DNA of 64,000 nucleotides from Microthrixaceae bacterium (GCA_020637195.1 JACJWK010000007.1:62001-126000); one strand, 5' to 3'; numbered from the stretch's first letter, positions 38,426 to 47,467 are shown. The notes: generated from the sequence alone by a model not told the origin. A program made the numbers and translations.

Positions 38426-41083
38426 ATGACGTGCATGTCGAGAGCGACGATCGGGTGGGGGGCCGTCGTGGGGCTCCTGGTGGCAGCACTCCTGGCGACG
38501 TCGGCTGCGCCGGCGAGCGGCCAGGACGCACCCGAGGGGGACGACGGGGCGGCGGCCGTCGGCGCATCCGCCCTCGCCCCGATCCTCCAGTACACGGGCG
38601 GCACGCCCCTCGACGCCGCCGGCGCCTCGTTCCCCGGCCTCCAGACCTTCGACGCCCTCGCCGACGCCACCCACCGCGACGTGGTCACGGCCGCGACCCT
38701 CCCGGCCGACCTCGCCGCGTACCGCTGCGTGGTGCTCAACGGCATGACCGCCCCCTACGGCAACGGCGACATGGCCGCCCTCTCCGCGTACGTGCAGGGT
38801 GGGGGCACGCTGGTGACCACCGCCGAGTCCGACGGGATCCCCGGGGGCCCCGACACCCAGGCCGTGCAGAACCAGCTCCTCGCCGCCCTCGGCTCGGTCG
38901 TCGAGAACCTCCACGGCGCCGAGGACCTCGGCTTCCGCACGACCGGCACGATCGCCGCCGACCCGCTGACCGCGGGCGTCGACGAGGTCCGCTACGGCAA
39001 CACGGGCGTGCTCTCCGCCGGGGCCCCGGCGCGGCCGTTGGTCACGGGCGAGGGCGGCCAGGTGATCCTCGCCGCCGAGGCGCTGGGCGCCGGGACCCTC
39101 GTCGTCGCGTCGGACATGAACGTGCTCTCGGATCGGTCCGACACCGGCTACGTGAGCCAGGACAACGGTCGGTTGGCCGACAACCTCTGCGGCGGCGTCG
39201 GGTTCCTCTCGGGCACGGTCTGGGAGGAGGGCTTCGGCGACATGGTCGCCGGCGTGCACGTCGCCGTGCTGCGGACGTCGGACTTCTCGATCGCCGCGGG
39301 CGACATCAGCTCGACCCCCCACGGCCACTTCGACGTCGCGCTCGACGTCGGGTCGTACTTCCTGTACCTGATCGACCCGAGTGGCCGGCACGTCTCGGGG
39401 TTCTTCGGCCCGCCCACGACGATCGACGTCGCCGCCGGCGAGCTCGAGACCGCGCAGCCCACCATGGCGCCCGCCCGAGGGTCGCTCTCGGGCACGGTGA
39501 CCGACGACGCGACCGCCGCGCCGGTCCCCGGCGCCTGGGCGGTCGCGATCGGGCCCGACGGGATCGCCGGCGCCACGGTCACGGCGGGCGACGGGACGTA
39601 CACGTTGCCGCACCTGGCCCCGGGCACGTACCGGGCGACCTTCGCCGACCCGGCCGGCGGACGGCTCCAGGAGTACTACGACGACCAGCCCGACTACGAC
39701 GGCGCCAGTCCCCTGCCGGTCACCGTCGGTGCCACCACGGGCGACGTCGACGCCGCGCTGGCGGCGGGGCCGGGCCGGGGCACGGCCGCCGTCGACGTGG
39801 TGGCCGGCGGCTCCCACTCGTGTGCGTTGCTCGATGACGGGTCGGTGAAGTGCTGGGGGGCGAACGGTTCGGGGCAGTTGGGGTTGGGGGATGTGGCGGC
39901 GCGTGGTGACGGGGCGGGGGAGATGGGTGATGCGTTGCCGGTGGTGGATCTGGGGGCGGGTCGGTCGGCGTCGGCGGTGGTGGCGGGGGCGGAGCACACC
40001 TGTGCGTTGCTCGACGGCGGCTCGCTCGGGTGCTGGGGCGCGAACCTCCACGGCCAGAGCGGCTACCAGGCCCCACTGGTCATCGGTGACGGCGCGGGCG
40101 AGATGGGCGACGACCTCCCCCTGGTCGCGCTCGGGACGGGCCGCACGGTGGTCGCGGTCACGGCGAGCGACGTGCACACCTGCGCCGTCCTCGACAACGA
40201 CACCCTCAAGTGCTGGGGGGAGAACGGCGACGGGCGTCTCGGCCTCGGCGACACCACGGACCGGGGCAGCCTCCCGGGGACGATGGCCCCTTTCCTTCCG
40301 ACCGTGGCACTCGGGACCGGGCGCAGCCCGACCCGCGTCTCGGCCGGCGGTGGGCACACCTGCGCGGTCCTCGACGACGCCAGCGTGCGCTGCTGGGGCG
40401 GGAACGGCGGCGGACGGCTGGGCCTGGGCGACACCGCCGCCCGGGGGGACGGGGCGGGAGAGATGGGCGACGCCCTTCCAGCGGTGCTCCTGGCGACCGT
40501 GCGCTCGGTGGGCGGTACCGCCCTCGGGCTCCAGACGCTCCAGGCCGTCCCCGGGGCGATGGTCGCCTTCCTGCGCACCTCGGACCTCGCCCTGGCGGGT
40601 GGGGCGGTCGGGGACGCGGGTGGCGCGTTCCAGGTGGACCTGCGGCCAGGCTCCTACTTCGCCTACCTCATCGACCCGACCGGGCTGCACGTCCCCGGCT
40701 TCAGCGGTGACGCCGGCGGCCCGACGGTGATCGAGGTCCCGCAGGCCGGTCCCGTCCCCGTCGCCGAGGTGGCCATGTCCCTCGGACGCGGCTTCATCGC
40801 CGGCACCGTCACCGACGATGCCACGGGCGACCCGCTCGCGGGCGCGTGGGTGTTCGCGATCGGGCCCGCCGGCATCACCTCCTCGGGGGTCACCGCCGTC
40901 GACGGTAGCTACGTGCTGCCGTGGCTCCCGGCCGTGCCCCACGTCGTGACGTTCGTCGACGTCGAGGGCGGGCGGGGCCAGGAGTACTGGGACGACAGCG
41001 CGGACTACGGCGGCGCCACGCCGATCGTGATCACCGCCGCCGAGCTCGTCGACGGCGTCGACGCCGGGCTGGGGGCGTCGTGA
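38426..41083 (+). CDS. Secreted RCC1-repeat / carboxypeptidase-regulatory-like protein A
   Basis: 885 residues. GGGGAG at 38413 favours ATG 38426 over ATG 38384. A signal peptide (GWGAVVGLLVAALLATSAAP) is followed by an N-terminal domain resembling ThuA/type 1 amidotransferase folds (LQTFDALADATHRD, VQGGGTLVTTAESD), an LRTSDFS/GSYFLYLIDPSG module, a carboxypeptidase-regulatory-like module (GSLSGTVTDDATA to LQEYYDDQPDYDGA), four RCC1 repeats (HTCAVLDxxxxKCWGxNxxGxLGLGD), then a second copy of both modules. Four RCC1 blades are fewer than the seven needed for a closed propeller. The first blade has foreign codon usage. The function is unknown, likely extracellular binding. The stop overlaps the next gene as GTGA. 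Confidence 0.88.
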   Translation: MTCMSRATIGWGAVVGLLVAALLATSAAPASGQDAPEGDDGAAAVGASALAPILQYTGGTPLDAAGASFPGLQTFDALADATHRDVVTAATLPADLAAYRCVVLNGMTAPYGNGDMAALSAYVQGGGTLVTTAESDGIPGGPDTQAVQNQLLAALGSVVENLHGAEDLGFRTTGTIAADPLTAGVDEVRYGNTGVLSAGAPARPLVTGEGGQVILAAEALGAGTLVVASDMNVLSDRSDTGYVSQDNGRLADNLCGGVGFLSGTVWEEGFGDMVAGVHVAVLRTSDFSIAAGDISSTPHGHFDVALDVGSYFLYLIDPSGRHVSGFFGPPTTIDVAAGELETAQPTMAPARGSLSGTVTDDATAAPVPGAWAVAIGPDGIAGATVTAGDGTYTLPHLAPGTYRATFADPAGGRLQEYYDDQPDYDGASPLPVTVGATTGDVDAALAAGPGRGTAAVDVVAGGSHSCALLDDGSVKCWGANGSGQLGLGDVAARGDGAGEMGDALPVVDLGAGRSASAVVAGAEHTCALLDGGSLGCWGANLHGQSGYQAPLVIGDGAGEMGDDLPLVALGTGRTVVAVTASDVHTCAVLDNDTLKCWGENGDGRLGLGDTTDRGSLPGTMAPFLPTVALGTGRSPTRVSAGGGHTCAVLDDASVRCWGGNGGGRLGLGDTAARGDGAGEMGDALPAVLLATVRSVGGTALGLQTLQAVPGAMVAFLRTSDLALAGGAVGDAGGAFQVDLRPGSYFAYLIDPTGLHVPGFSGDAGGPTVIEVPQAGPVPVAEVAMSLGRGFIAGTVTDDATGDPLAGAWVFAIGPAGITSSGVTAVDGSYVLPWLPAVPHVVTFVDVEGGRGQEYWDDSADYGGATPIVITAAELVDGVDAGLGAS
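39821..40014 (+). repeat. RCC1 unit with abrupt codon-usage switch
   Basis: About 180 bases in which codons change from the C-ending style of the gene (GAC, GGC, CTC, GCC) to G/T-ending ones (GAT, GGG, GGT, TTG, GTG, GCG), then change back. The segment is bounded by the same 14 bases TGTGCGTTGCTCGA at 39821 and 40001, exactly one 60-codon RCC1 period apart. This looks like a repeat unit acquired by recombination. Confidence 0.7.
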
Positions 41084-44000
41084 GCGCGGGTCGGCGGCTC
41101 GCCGCCCTGGTCGCGGTCGGACTGCTCACCGCCGGGTTGGCCCTGGTCGTGCCGCCCGCGGGCGCGGCGGTGGCGGTCGACGAGCCGGAGGTGTCCGTGC
41201 CCCCGCTGTCCGAGGCCGCGGCGTCGGCCGCGGTGGAGAGCGGCGCCGGCCTGGCGTCGGCGTTGCAGTACACGGGCAACGCGCCACTGGACGCTACGGG
41301 GGTCACCTTCCCCGGGCTCCAGACCTTCGACGCGTTCCAGGATGCGGCGTTCCGGCCGGTCGAGCCGGCCGGGGTGCTCCCGGCCGATCTCCAGGCCTTC
41401 CGGTGCGTGCTGCTCAACGGGATGACCACGGCGTTCAGCCCGGCGGAGCTGACCGCGCTCACCGACTACGTGTACAGCGGCGGCACCCTGGTGACCGCGG
41501 CGGAGTCGGACGCGATCGCGGGCGGGCCCGACACGCAGGTGGTGCAGAACCAGGTCCTCGACGCGCTCGGCGCCGGCATCGACAACGGGGGCGGGTCGTT
41601 CGACGCCGGCTTCCACACGACGTCGTCGGTCGTGCCCGATGCGGAGACCGCGGGGGTCTCGTCGATCCGGTACGGCAACACGGGCGCGCTGTCGACGACG
41701 GGCCCGTCCCGGACCCTCGTGGTCGGGGAGGGGGGCCAGATCGTCGTCGCCGCCCAGTCGATGGGGTCCGGAACGGTGGTGGCACTGTCGGACATGAACC
41801 TGCTGTCGGACCGCTCCGACACCGGCTACGCCGTCGAGGACAACGGCGTGCTGGCCCGCAACCTGTGCGGGACCGGCGGGTTCCTCGGCGGGTTCCTCCA
41901 GGACGAGGACACGGGCCAGTACGTGCCCGGGGTCCACCTGGCGGTCCTGCGCACCTCGGACTTCTCGCTCGCCGGCGGCGGGGTGACCGCGGGGGCCTTC
42001 GGCCAGTTCCAGATCTTCGTCGAGGCGGGCTCGTACTTCGTGTACGCGATCGACCCGTCGGGGGCTCACGCCACCGGGTTCGTCGGGGCTCCGGAGGTGT
42101 TCGACATCGAAGGTCTCGAGTTGCGCAACCTGACCGTTCCCTCGACACGGGGCGCGGTGTCGGGGACCGTGACCGACGCAGCGAGCGGTGCGGGGTTGCC
42201 GGGCGCGTGGTCGCTCGCGATCGGCCCGACGGGCATCGCCGGCGGGACGCTGGCCGGGCCCGGCGGCGACTACACCATCGGTGGTCTTCCCCCGTCCACC
42301 TACCGGGCCACGTGGGTGGACCCCGACGGCGGCCGAATCCAGGAGTACTCGGGCGACAGCCCCGACTACGACGGTGCGACCACCTTCCCCGTGCAGGCCC
42401 GCACGACGACGACCGGCATCGACGCCGCCCTGAGCGCGGCGCCCGGACCGGGGCAGGTGGTCGACGTCACCGTCGGCGACGAGCACACCTGCGCGCTGCT
42501 CGGCGACGGCCAGGTGAAGTGCTGGGGCTTCAACCTGTGGGGCCAGCTCGGCCTCGGTGACACCGCGCACCGCGGTGACGGGTCGGGCGAGATGGGCGCC
42601 GCGCTCCCGGCGGTCGACCTCGGCACCGGTCGGCACGCCGTACAGATCGACGCGGGGGCCTTCGCGACCTGCGCGGTGCTCGACGACGGCACGGTCAAGT
42701 GCTGGGGGAGCAACAACGGCGGGGTCCTCGGGCTCGGCGACACCGACGCCCGCGGCGACGCGCCGGGAGAGATGGGCGACGACCTGGCCCCGGTGGACCT
42801 GGGGACGGGGCGCACGGCCACGGTGGTGTCGGTGGGCGACCTGCACGCCTGCGCGCTGCTCGACGACGGCTCGGTCAAGTGCTGGGGGGCGGGCGTCAAC
42901 GGCCGCCTCGGCACCGGCGACTCGAGCAGCAGGGGCGACGACCCCGGTGAGCTCGGCGACGCCCTGCCCCCGGTGGACCTGGGGCCGGGGCGGACGGCGA
43001 CGAAGATCTCGGCCGGCGGCGCCCACACCTGCGCCGTCCTCGACGACGCCACGGTGAGGTGCTGGGGGGCGGGCGCGGACGGGCGCCTCGGCCTGGGCGA
43101 CACCAGCGACCGGGGCGACGGGCCGGGAGAGCTCGGGGCGGCGCTTCCCGCGGTGCTGCTCGGCCCCGGTCGGACGGCCACCGACGTGGCCGCCGCCAAC
43201 GCGCACACCTGCGCGCTGCTCGACGACGGGTCGGTGAAGTGCTGGGGTTTCAACGGCGACGGCCGGCTCGGCCTGGGCGACTCGAGCAGCCGCGGCGACG
43301 CCCCGGGCGAGATGGGCGGCGCGCTGCCCACGGTGGCACTGGGCACGGGGCGCACCGCCGTCGAGATCGACTCGAAGAACCACACGTGCGCCCGGCTGGA
43401 CGACCAGTCGCTGAAGTGTTGGGGGGACAACGTCCGCGGTCAGCTCGGTGTGGGCGACACCGTCGCCCGTGGCGGTGACCCGGGCGACCTGGGAGACGCG
43501 CTGCCCACCGTCGACCTCGGCCCGGAGCGCACGGCGGTGGGGGTGGCGACGGGGTCGTTGTCGCACACGTGCGCAGTCGTGCAGGACGGTGGCGTGGCCT
43601 GCTGGGGGGACAACCAGTTCGGGGCCCTCGGGCTCGGCGACACCGAGCACCGCGGTGACGAGCCCGGCGAGATGGGGGGCGCGCTGCCACCGACCGAGGT
43701 GCCCGATCTGGGGCTGCTTTCGGGGACGGTGATCGACGCGGAGACGTCGGCGCCCGTGCCCGGCGGGCTCATCGCGCTGCTGCGAACGTCGGACTTCTCG
43801 CTCGTGGCGGCCGCGGCGTCGAACGGCGCGGGTGACTACGCGGTCCGACCGCCGCCGGGCTCGTACTTCTTGTACCTGATCGACCCCGCGGACCGGTACG
43901 CCCCCGGGTTCCACGGGGCGCCCGGTGCCACGACGGTGACGGTCGGGACGGGCTCGCCGGCGCTGGCCAACCCGGCCATGTCGCCCACCCGTGGCGCGAT

Positions 44001-44286
44001 CTCGGGCACGGTGACCGTCGCGGGCTCGGGGGCGCCGCTCGAGGGGGCGTGGGCGTTCGCCATCGGGCCGTCGGGGATCGTCAGCGCCGCGGTGACCGCC
44101 GCCGACGGCTCCTACGAGATCGACGGGCTGACGGCCATCCCCCACGTCGTGACGTTCGTCGACCCGGTGGGGGGCCGGCCCCAGGAGTACTGGGACGACG
44201 CCGCCGACTACCCGGGGGCGACGCCGGTGCCCGTGACCGCCGGCCAGGTGACGACCGGCGTCGACGCGGCGCTGGGCTCGGGCTGA
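41080..44286 (+). CDS. Secreted RCC1-repeat / carboxypeptidase-regulatory-like protein B
   Basis: 1068 residues from GTG 41080, translationally coupled to protein A. The architecture matches A: signal peptide (LAALVAVGLLTAGLALVVPP), ThuA-like N-terminal domain (FPGLQTFDAFQDAAF, YSGGTLVTAAESDAI), LRTSDFSLAGG module, carboxypeptidase-regulatory-like module, seven RCC1 repeats between about 42460 and 43680, then a second module pair. Seven repeats can close a complete beta-propeller. Conserved Cys pairs in each blade (TCALLDDGSVKCWG) suggest intra-blade disulfides in an exported protein. A and B are tandem paralogues. Function unknown. Confidence 0.9.
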   Translation: MSAGRRLAALVAVGLLTAGLALVVPPAGAAVAVDEPEVSVPPLSEAAASAAVESGAGLASALQYTGNAPLDATGVTFPGLQTFDAFQDAAFRPVEPAGVLPADLQAFRCVLLNGMTTAFSPAELTALTDYVYSGGTLVTAAESDAIAGGPDTQVVQNQVLDALGAGIDNGGGSFDAGFHTTSSVVPDAETAGVSSIRYGNTGALSTTGPSRTLVVGEGGQIVVAAQSMGSGTVVALSDMNLLSDRSDTGYAVEDNGVLARNLCGTGGFLGGFLQDEDTGQYVPGVHLAVLRTSDFSLAGGGVTAGAFGQFQIFVEAGSYFVYAIDPSGAHATGFVGAPEVFDIEGLELRNLTVPSTRGAVSGTVTDAASGAGLPGAWSLAIGPTGIAGGTLAGPGGDYTIGGLPPSTYRATWVDPDGGRIQEYSGDSPDYDGATTFPVQARTTTTGIDAALSAAPGPGQVVDVTVGDEHTCALLGDGQVKCWGFNLWGQLGLGDTAHRGDGSGEMGAALPAVDLGTGRHAVQIDAGAFATCAVLDDGTVKCWGSNNGGVLGLGDTDARGDAPGEMGDDLAPVDLGTGRTATVVSVGDLHACALLDDGSVKCWGAGVNGRLGTGDSSSRGDDPGELGDALPPVDLGPGRTATKISAGGAHTCAVLDDATVRCWGAGADGRLGLGDTSDRGDGPGELGAALPAVLLGPGRTATDVAAANAHTCALLDDGSVKCWGFNGDGRLGLGDSSSRGDAPGEMGGALPTVALGTGRTAVEIDSKNHTCARLDDQSLKCWGDNVRGQLGVGDTVARGGDPGDLGDALPTVDLGPERTAVGVATGSLSHTCAVVQDGGVACWGDNQFGALGLGDTEHRGDEPGEMGGALPPTEVPDLGLLSGTVIDAETSAPVPGGLIALLRTSDFSLVAAAASNGAGDYAVRPPPGSYFLYLIDPADRYAPGFHGAPGATTVTVGTGSPALANPAMSPTRGAISGTVTVAGSGAPLEGAWAFAIGPSGIVSAAVTAADGSYEIDGLTAIPHVVTFVDPVGGRPQEYWDDAADYPGATPVPVTAGQVTTGVDAALGSG
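42466..43680 (+). repeat. Seven tandem RCC1 repeats (about 174-180 bases each)
   Basis: Seven copies of the pattern H-x-C-A-x-L-D-D-x-x-x-K-C-W-G-x-N-x-x-G-x-L-G-x-G-D followed by RGDxPGExGxALPxVxLGxGRTA. They lie between two pairs of carboxypeptidase-regulatory-like modules. The repeats diverge at DNA level but keep the paired cysteines. Confidence 0.85.
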
Positions 44287-44295
44287 GGGCCGGAC

Positions 44296-45567
44296 TCAGG
44301 CGCGGGTGAGGGGCTCGGGCACCACCCGGGCCAGCGCCGCCACGGCCTTGTAGGCGGCCTCGGCGCCGCCCACCTCGTCGTCGCGCAACAGGTTGGCCAT
44401 GATGCGCAGCACCCAGTCCATGAGGGTGTGGCTCTGCATGCCGACCCGGGTGAGCTCGCGCATCAGCGCAGGTCGGCCGATGATCTTGACGAAGAGGCGG
44501 GCCACCTTGAAGTACAGGCCGAACTCGGCCTCGAGCAGGGCCGGGTAGCGCGACAGGGCGATGCCGTTGCCGGTGGTGAGGGCCTCGTCGAGCAGGCCGG
44601 CGGCCATGCGGCCGGTCTCGTAGGCGTAGTCGATGCCCTCGCCGTTGAAGGGGTTGATGGAGCCGGCCGCGTCGCCCACCACCAGGAACGTGGGGCCGGC
44701 CTTGGGCCCCACCGAGCCGGCCATGGGGAGGCGGCCGCCGGTGGGCTCGCCCACCGCGGACTCGGGGCTGATGCCCCAGTGCTCGGGGGCGGTGGCGGAG
44801 AACTCGCGCAGGAGGTGGGTGGTGTTGACGCTCTTGAAGTCGCGGAACGTGGACAGCAGGCCGATGCCCACGTTGATGGTCCCGTCGCCGAGGGGGAAGA
44901 TCCAGCCGTAGCCGGGCAGCGAGTTGCCCTGCCGGTCGCGCACGTCGAGGGCGCTCTCGATCCAGGGGGTGTCCGAGATCGGGCTCTCGTAGTAGCCCCG
45001 GATGGCCATGCCCTGCGGGTAGGTGCGGTCGCGGGCGGTGCCGAGGGCCCGGCCGAAGCGCGAGTTGGCGCCGTCGGCGATGACGACGTACCGGGCCAGG
45101 ATCTCCTCGGGCTCGCCCCGCTCCTTGTCCTGCACCACCGCACCGGCGACGAGGCCGTCGCGCAGCACGGGTCGGAGCGCCTCGACCCCGGTGCGCAGCT
45201 TCGCCCCGGACTTGACCGCGTGCTCGGCCACGAACTCGTCGAGGTCGCGACGGCGCACCACGTAGCCGTAGCTCGGGAAGCGCGGGTGGTCGGGCCACTC
45301 GAGCTCGAGGGTGACGCCGTGGGCGACGGCCCGCAGCCCGTCGTAGCGGTGGTGGTCCTCGAGGCGGTGCTCGAGCCCCATGTCCTGGAGCTGGCGCACG
45401 GCCCGGGGCGTGAGCCCGTCGCCGCAGGTCTTGTCGCGGGGGAACTGCTTCTTCTCGACGACGAGGACGTCGTGGCCGGCCTCGGCCAGCCAGTAGGCCG
45501 CGGCCGAGCCCGCCGGCCCGCCGCCGACCACGAGGACGTCGTGGCGGTGGGGCGCGGTGGCGGGCAC
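44296..45567 (-). CDS. Geranylgeranyl/menaquinone reductase-family FAD oxidoreductase
   Basis: 423 residues from GTG 45567. The FAD-binding start is DVLVVGGGPAGSAAAYWLAE; the family motif FPRDKTCGDGLTPRA is near residue 45, and a second FAD motif TFLVVGDAAGSINPFNGEGI near 290. Family members saturate isoprenoid double bonds of geranylgeranyl lipids or of the menaquinone side chain (MenJ). Placement beside a quinone-dependent cytochrome bc/NDH-1 operon favours a menaquinone role, which is an inference. It converges with the RCC1 gene, with 9 bases between stops, and is followed upstream by the cytochrome c gene on the same strand. Confidence 0.88.
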   Translation of the reverse strand: MPATAPHRHDVLVVGGGPAGSAAAYWLAEAGHDVLVVEKKQFPRDKTCGDGLTPRAVRQLQDMGLEHRLEDHHRYDGLRAVAHGVTLELEWPDHPRFPSYGYVVRRRDLDEFVAEHAVKSGAKLRTGVEALRPVLRDGLVAGAVVQDKERGEPEEILARYVVIADGANSRFGRALGTARDRTYPQGMAIRGYYESPISDTPWIESALDVRDRQGNSLPGYGWIFPLGDGTINVGIGLLSTFRDFKSVNTTHLLREFSATAPEHWGISPESAVGEPTGGRLPMAGSVGPKAGPTFLVVGDAAGSINPFNGEGIDYAYETGRMAAGLLDEALTTGNGIALSRYPALLEAEFGLYFKVARLFVKIIGRPALMRELTRVGMQSHTLMDWVLRIMANLLRDDEVGGAEAAYKAVAALARVVPEPLTRA

Positions 45568-45618
45568 GTGGATCAGGTTAGGAGGCGCCGACGCTCGCGC
45601 GTCCGGTCGGCCGGAGGA

Positions 45619-46362
45619 TCAGCCGCCGTGGCCGCCCTCGCCGCCGCCCCCGCCGGCCAGCACGACGGGCTCGCCGTCGACCAGCAGGAGGCCCTCGGCG
45701 TTGACCAGTGCCTCGTTGGGCTCCTCACCGGACAGGCCGGAGCGCTCGTAGAACACCACCGCGGCGATCTCCTCGGGCGTCAGGACGCCCTCCCAGCCGG
45801 GCATGCCGCCGTTGATGGGCGTGTTGTTGTCGCCGTAGGTGTTGCGGCCGTCGGCCTGGAAGCCCGCGGAGCCGAGCTGGATCCACTCGATCTGGTCGGC
45901 GGGGTCGCTGAAGTTGTCGGTGACCGCGCCGCCGCTCAGCGCGGGGCCCACGCCACCGCCGCCCGTGGCGCCGTGGCAGGTGGCGCAGTTGGAGGCGTAG
46001 ACGCCCTCGCCGAAGGTGAGGGGGTCGGCCTCGCCGAGGCTCGGCGGCTCGAGCGTGGCGGCGTAGACGAAGGCCCAGATGGGCAGCGCGGCCAGGACCG
46101 GGACGGCCCAGATGGGCACCCGCTTGCGCCGCTGGGCGGCCTCGACGTAGGGCGCGACCGGCTCGGGCTTCGCGGGCTCGACCTCGGTGGGGGTGGCCGC
46201 GGCGGCCGCCGGGGCGGTGGCGGCCTTCTCGACCGCGGCGCCGCTCTCGGTGGGGGTGGCCGCGGCCTCGCCGCCGTCACCCGCGTCGCCGGCGCCACCG
46301 CCGCCCATGGCGGCCCGGCGCGCCTGGCTGCGCTTCAGGAGGTGCTCGGGGATCTCGGTCAC
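45619..46362 (-). CDS. Membrane-anchored monohaem cytochrome c
   Basis: 247 residues from GTG 46362. The N-terminus TEIPEHLLKRSQARR matches that of the cytochrome b C-terminal subunit at 48284. A low-complexity Ala/Pro/Glu linker, one membrane span (VPIWAVPVLAALPIWAFVYA) and a periplasmic-side cytochrome c domain with haem motif CATCHG near residue 145 follow. MPGWEGVLTPEEIAAVVFYE supplies a likely Met ligand. It probably carries electrons from the bc complex to the terminal oxidase. It is divergent from the respiratory operon, sharing the region with the Crp-type box. Confidence 0.9.
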   Translation of the reverse strand: MTEIPEHLLKRSQARRAAMGGGGAGDAGDGGEAAATPTESGAAVEKAATAPAAAAATPTEVEPAKPEPVAPYVEAAQRRKRVPIWAVPVLAALPIWAFVYAATLEPPSLGEADPLTFGEGVYASNCATCHGATGGGGVGPALSGGAVTDNFSDPADQIEWIQLGSAGFQADGRNTYGDNNTPINGGMPGWEGVLTPEEIAAVVFYERSGLSGEEPNEALVNAEGLLLVDGEPVVLAGGGGGEGGHGG

Positions 46363-46532
46363 GCGCCGCACTTTAGGACCACCGCCCCGCCAGGGGCCAA
46401 GCAGGGGCCGCCGCGCCGGTCGCGCCGACGGCGGCGTGACCCGTGGCACGGCCCCTGATGTGCCGACCTCCGAGTGTGCGTGGTAGACCGGATGAGGTCC
46501 CCGGAGCGAGCACGTCGAGCGCCCCGGTACCA

Positions 46533-46548
46533 TGTGATCGATTTCACA
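46533..46548 (+). promoter_or_regulatory. Crp-type binding site upstream of the respiratory operon
   Basis: TGTGATCGATTTCACA, a perfect TGTGA-N6-TCACA palindrome, the canonical Crp consensus. It lies 68 bases before the GTG at 46616 and 171 bases from the divergent cytochrome c start, so it could control both. The window encodes a Crp-type regulator with a suitable recognition helix at 34369-35082. Confidence 0.75.
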
Positions 46549-46615
46549 AGCCGTTGGTCAGTAGCAGCGTTCTTCACACGCAAGTTCACGAGTCGTCGAC
46601 ACGGAGGAGGAGCCA

Positions 46616-47047
46616 GTGGTTGCGTTCGTGGTGTCAGTGCTGGTGCTCCTCGTGATGGTCGCCCCCATCCCGTGGTACGCCAAGCGCCGGCCGGTGGGCA
46701 CGTTCCTGTCCTGGGGCGAGGCCATGCTCGCCGCGGTCTTCGTCTTCTTCGTCATGTTCTGGGCCTACGGGGTCGTCCCCCACCAGTGGCTCACCTGGGC
46801 GGACAACGAGCTCAACTGGCGGCCCGACTCGATCGTCAGCGGCCCCGGCAACGTGTTCACCGACTACCTGCCGTTCACGATCACCTACCAGACCCTCCGC
46901 GACCTCATCGCGGTGGGCATCTACGGCATCTTCCTCGGCGGCCAGATCGCGCTGTGGGCGCTGTGGCAGGGCCGGGGCGACAAGAAGCCCGGCGACGAGG
47001 TCGAGACCTCCCGGTACGGGCGTCCGCTCGTGCGAGAAGGGGTCTGA
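46616..47047 (+). CDS. Three-span membrane protein heading the respiratory operon
   Basis: 143 residues from GTG 46616 behind a strong GGAGGAGGAG site (46603-46612). Three membrane spans: residues 3-20 (VVSVLVLLVMVAPIPW), 34-52 (AMLAAVFVFFVMFWAYG) and about 98-118 (LIAVGIYGIFLGGQIALWA). I do not recognise the family. Its position directly before the ferredoxin and cytochrome b genes suggests a small subunit or assembly partner of the complex. Confidence 0.8.
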   Translation: MVAFVVSVLVLLVMVAPIPWYAKRRPVGTFLSWGEAMLAAVFVFFVMFWAYGVVPHQWLTWADNELNWRPDSIVSGPGNVFTDYLPFTITYQTLRDLIAVGIYGIFLGGQIALWALWQGRGDKKPGDEVETSRYGRPLVREGV

Positions 47048-47050
47048 GCC

Positions 47051-47467
47051 GTGCCCAAGACCGACGCCAACCCGCCGATGCCGGTCTTCCGGGAGGACTA
47101 CGTCCTCCAGGAGGTCGACGCCGACTGGCTGTCCAAGGCGGTCAAGCCCAAGCAGTTCATCCACATCGACCAGTCCGAGTGCATCATGTGCGAGGGCTGC
47201 GTCGACATCTGCCCGTGGAAGTGCATCCACATGGTGTCGCCGTCGGCCATCGACGAGGCGGTGGGCACCGAGCAGCCCGGTGAGGACCCCCGCGACCACG
47301 TGATCTTCACCATCGACGACGACGTCTGCACCCGCTGCGCCCTCTGCGTCGACCGCTGCCCGACCGGGGTCATCATCCTCGGCAAGGTCGCCGCTCCCGC
47401 CCCCGAGGGCGATCCCCACACCCGGACCAACGCCCACGGCTACGCCTACGGCATGCGGCTCGGGTAG
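47051..47467 (+). CDS. 2x[4Fe-4S] dicluster ferredoxin
   Basis: 138 residues from GTG 47051, three bases after the previous stop. Two complete cluster motifs: CIMCEGCVDICPWKC near residue 45 and CTRCALCVDRCPTG near 95, each C-x2-C-x2-C-x3-C. It belongs to the NuoI/PsaC-like ferredoxin fold, extended at both ends. It is not NuoI, which is present separately at 60955. It is placed between a membrane protein and cytochrome b, so it may be an electron-transfer subunit feeding or attached to the bc complex. Confidence 0.92.
   Translation: MPKTDANPPMPVFREDYVLQEVDADWLSKAVKPKQFIHIDQSECIMCEGCVDICPWKCIHMVSPSAIDEAVGTEQPGEDPRDHVIFTIDDDVCTRCALCVDRCPTGVIILGKVAAPAPEGDPHTRTNAHGYAYGMRLG

Noticed and set aside
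39821..43680. A possible CRISPR array or DNA-level tandem repeat
   Set aside because: The periodicity of about 180 bases is protein-level RCC1 repetition with diverged DNA; there are no short identical repeats with unique spacers.
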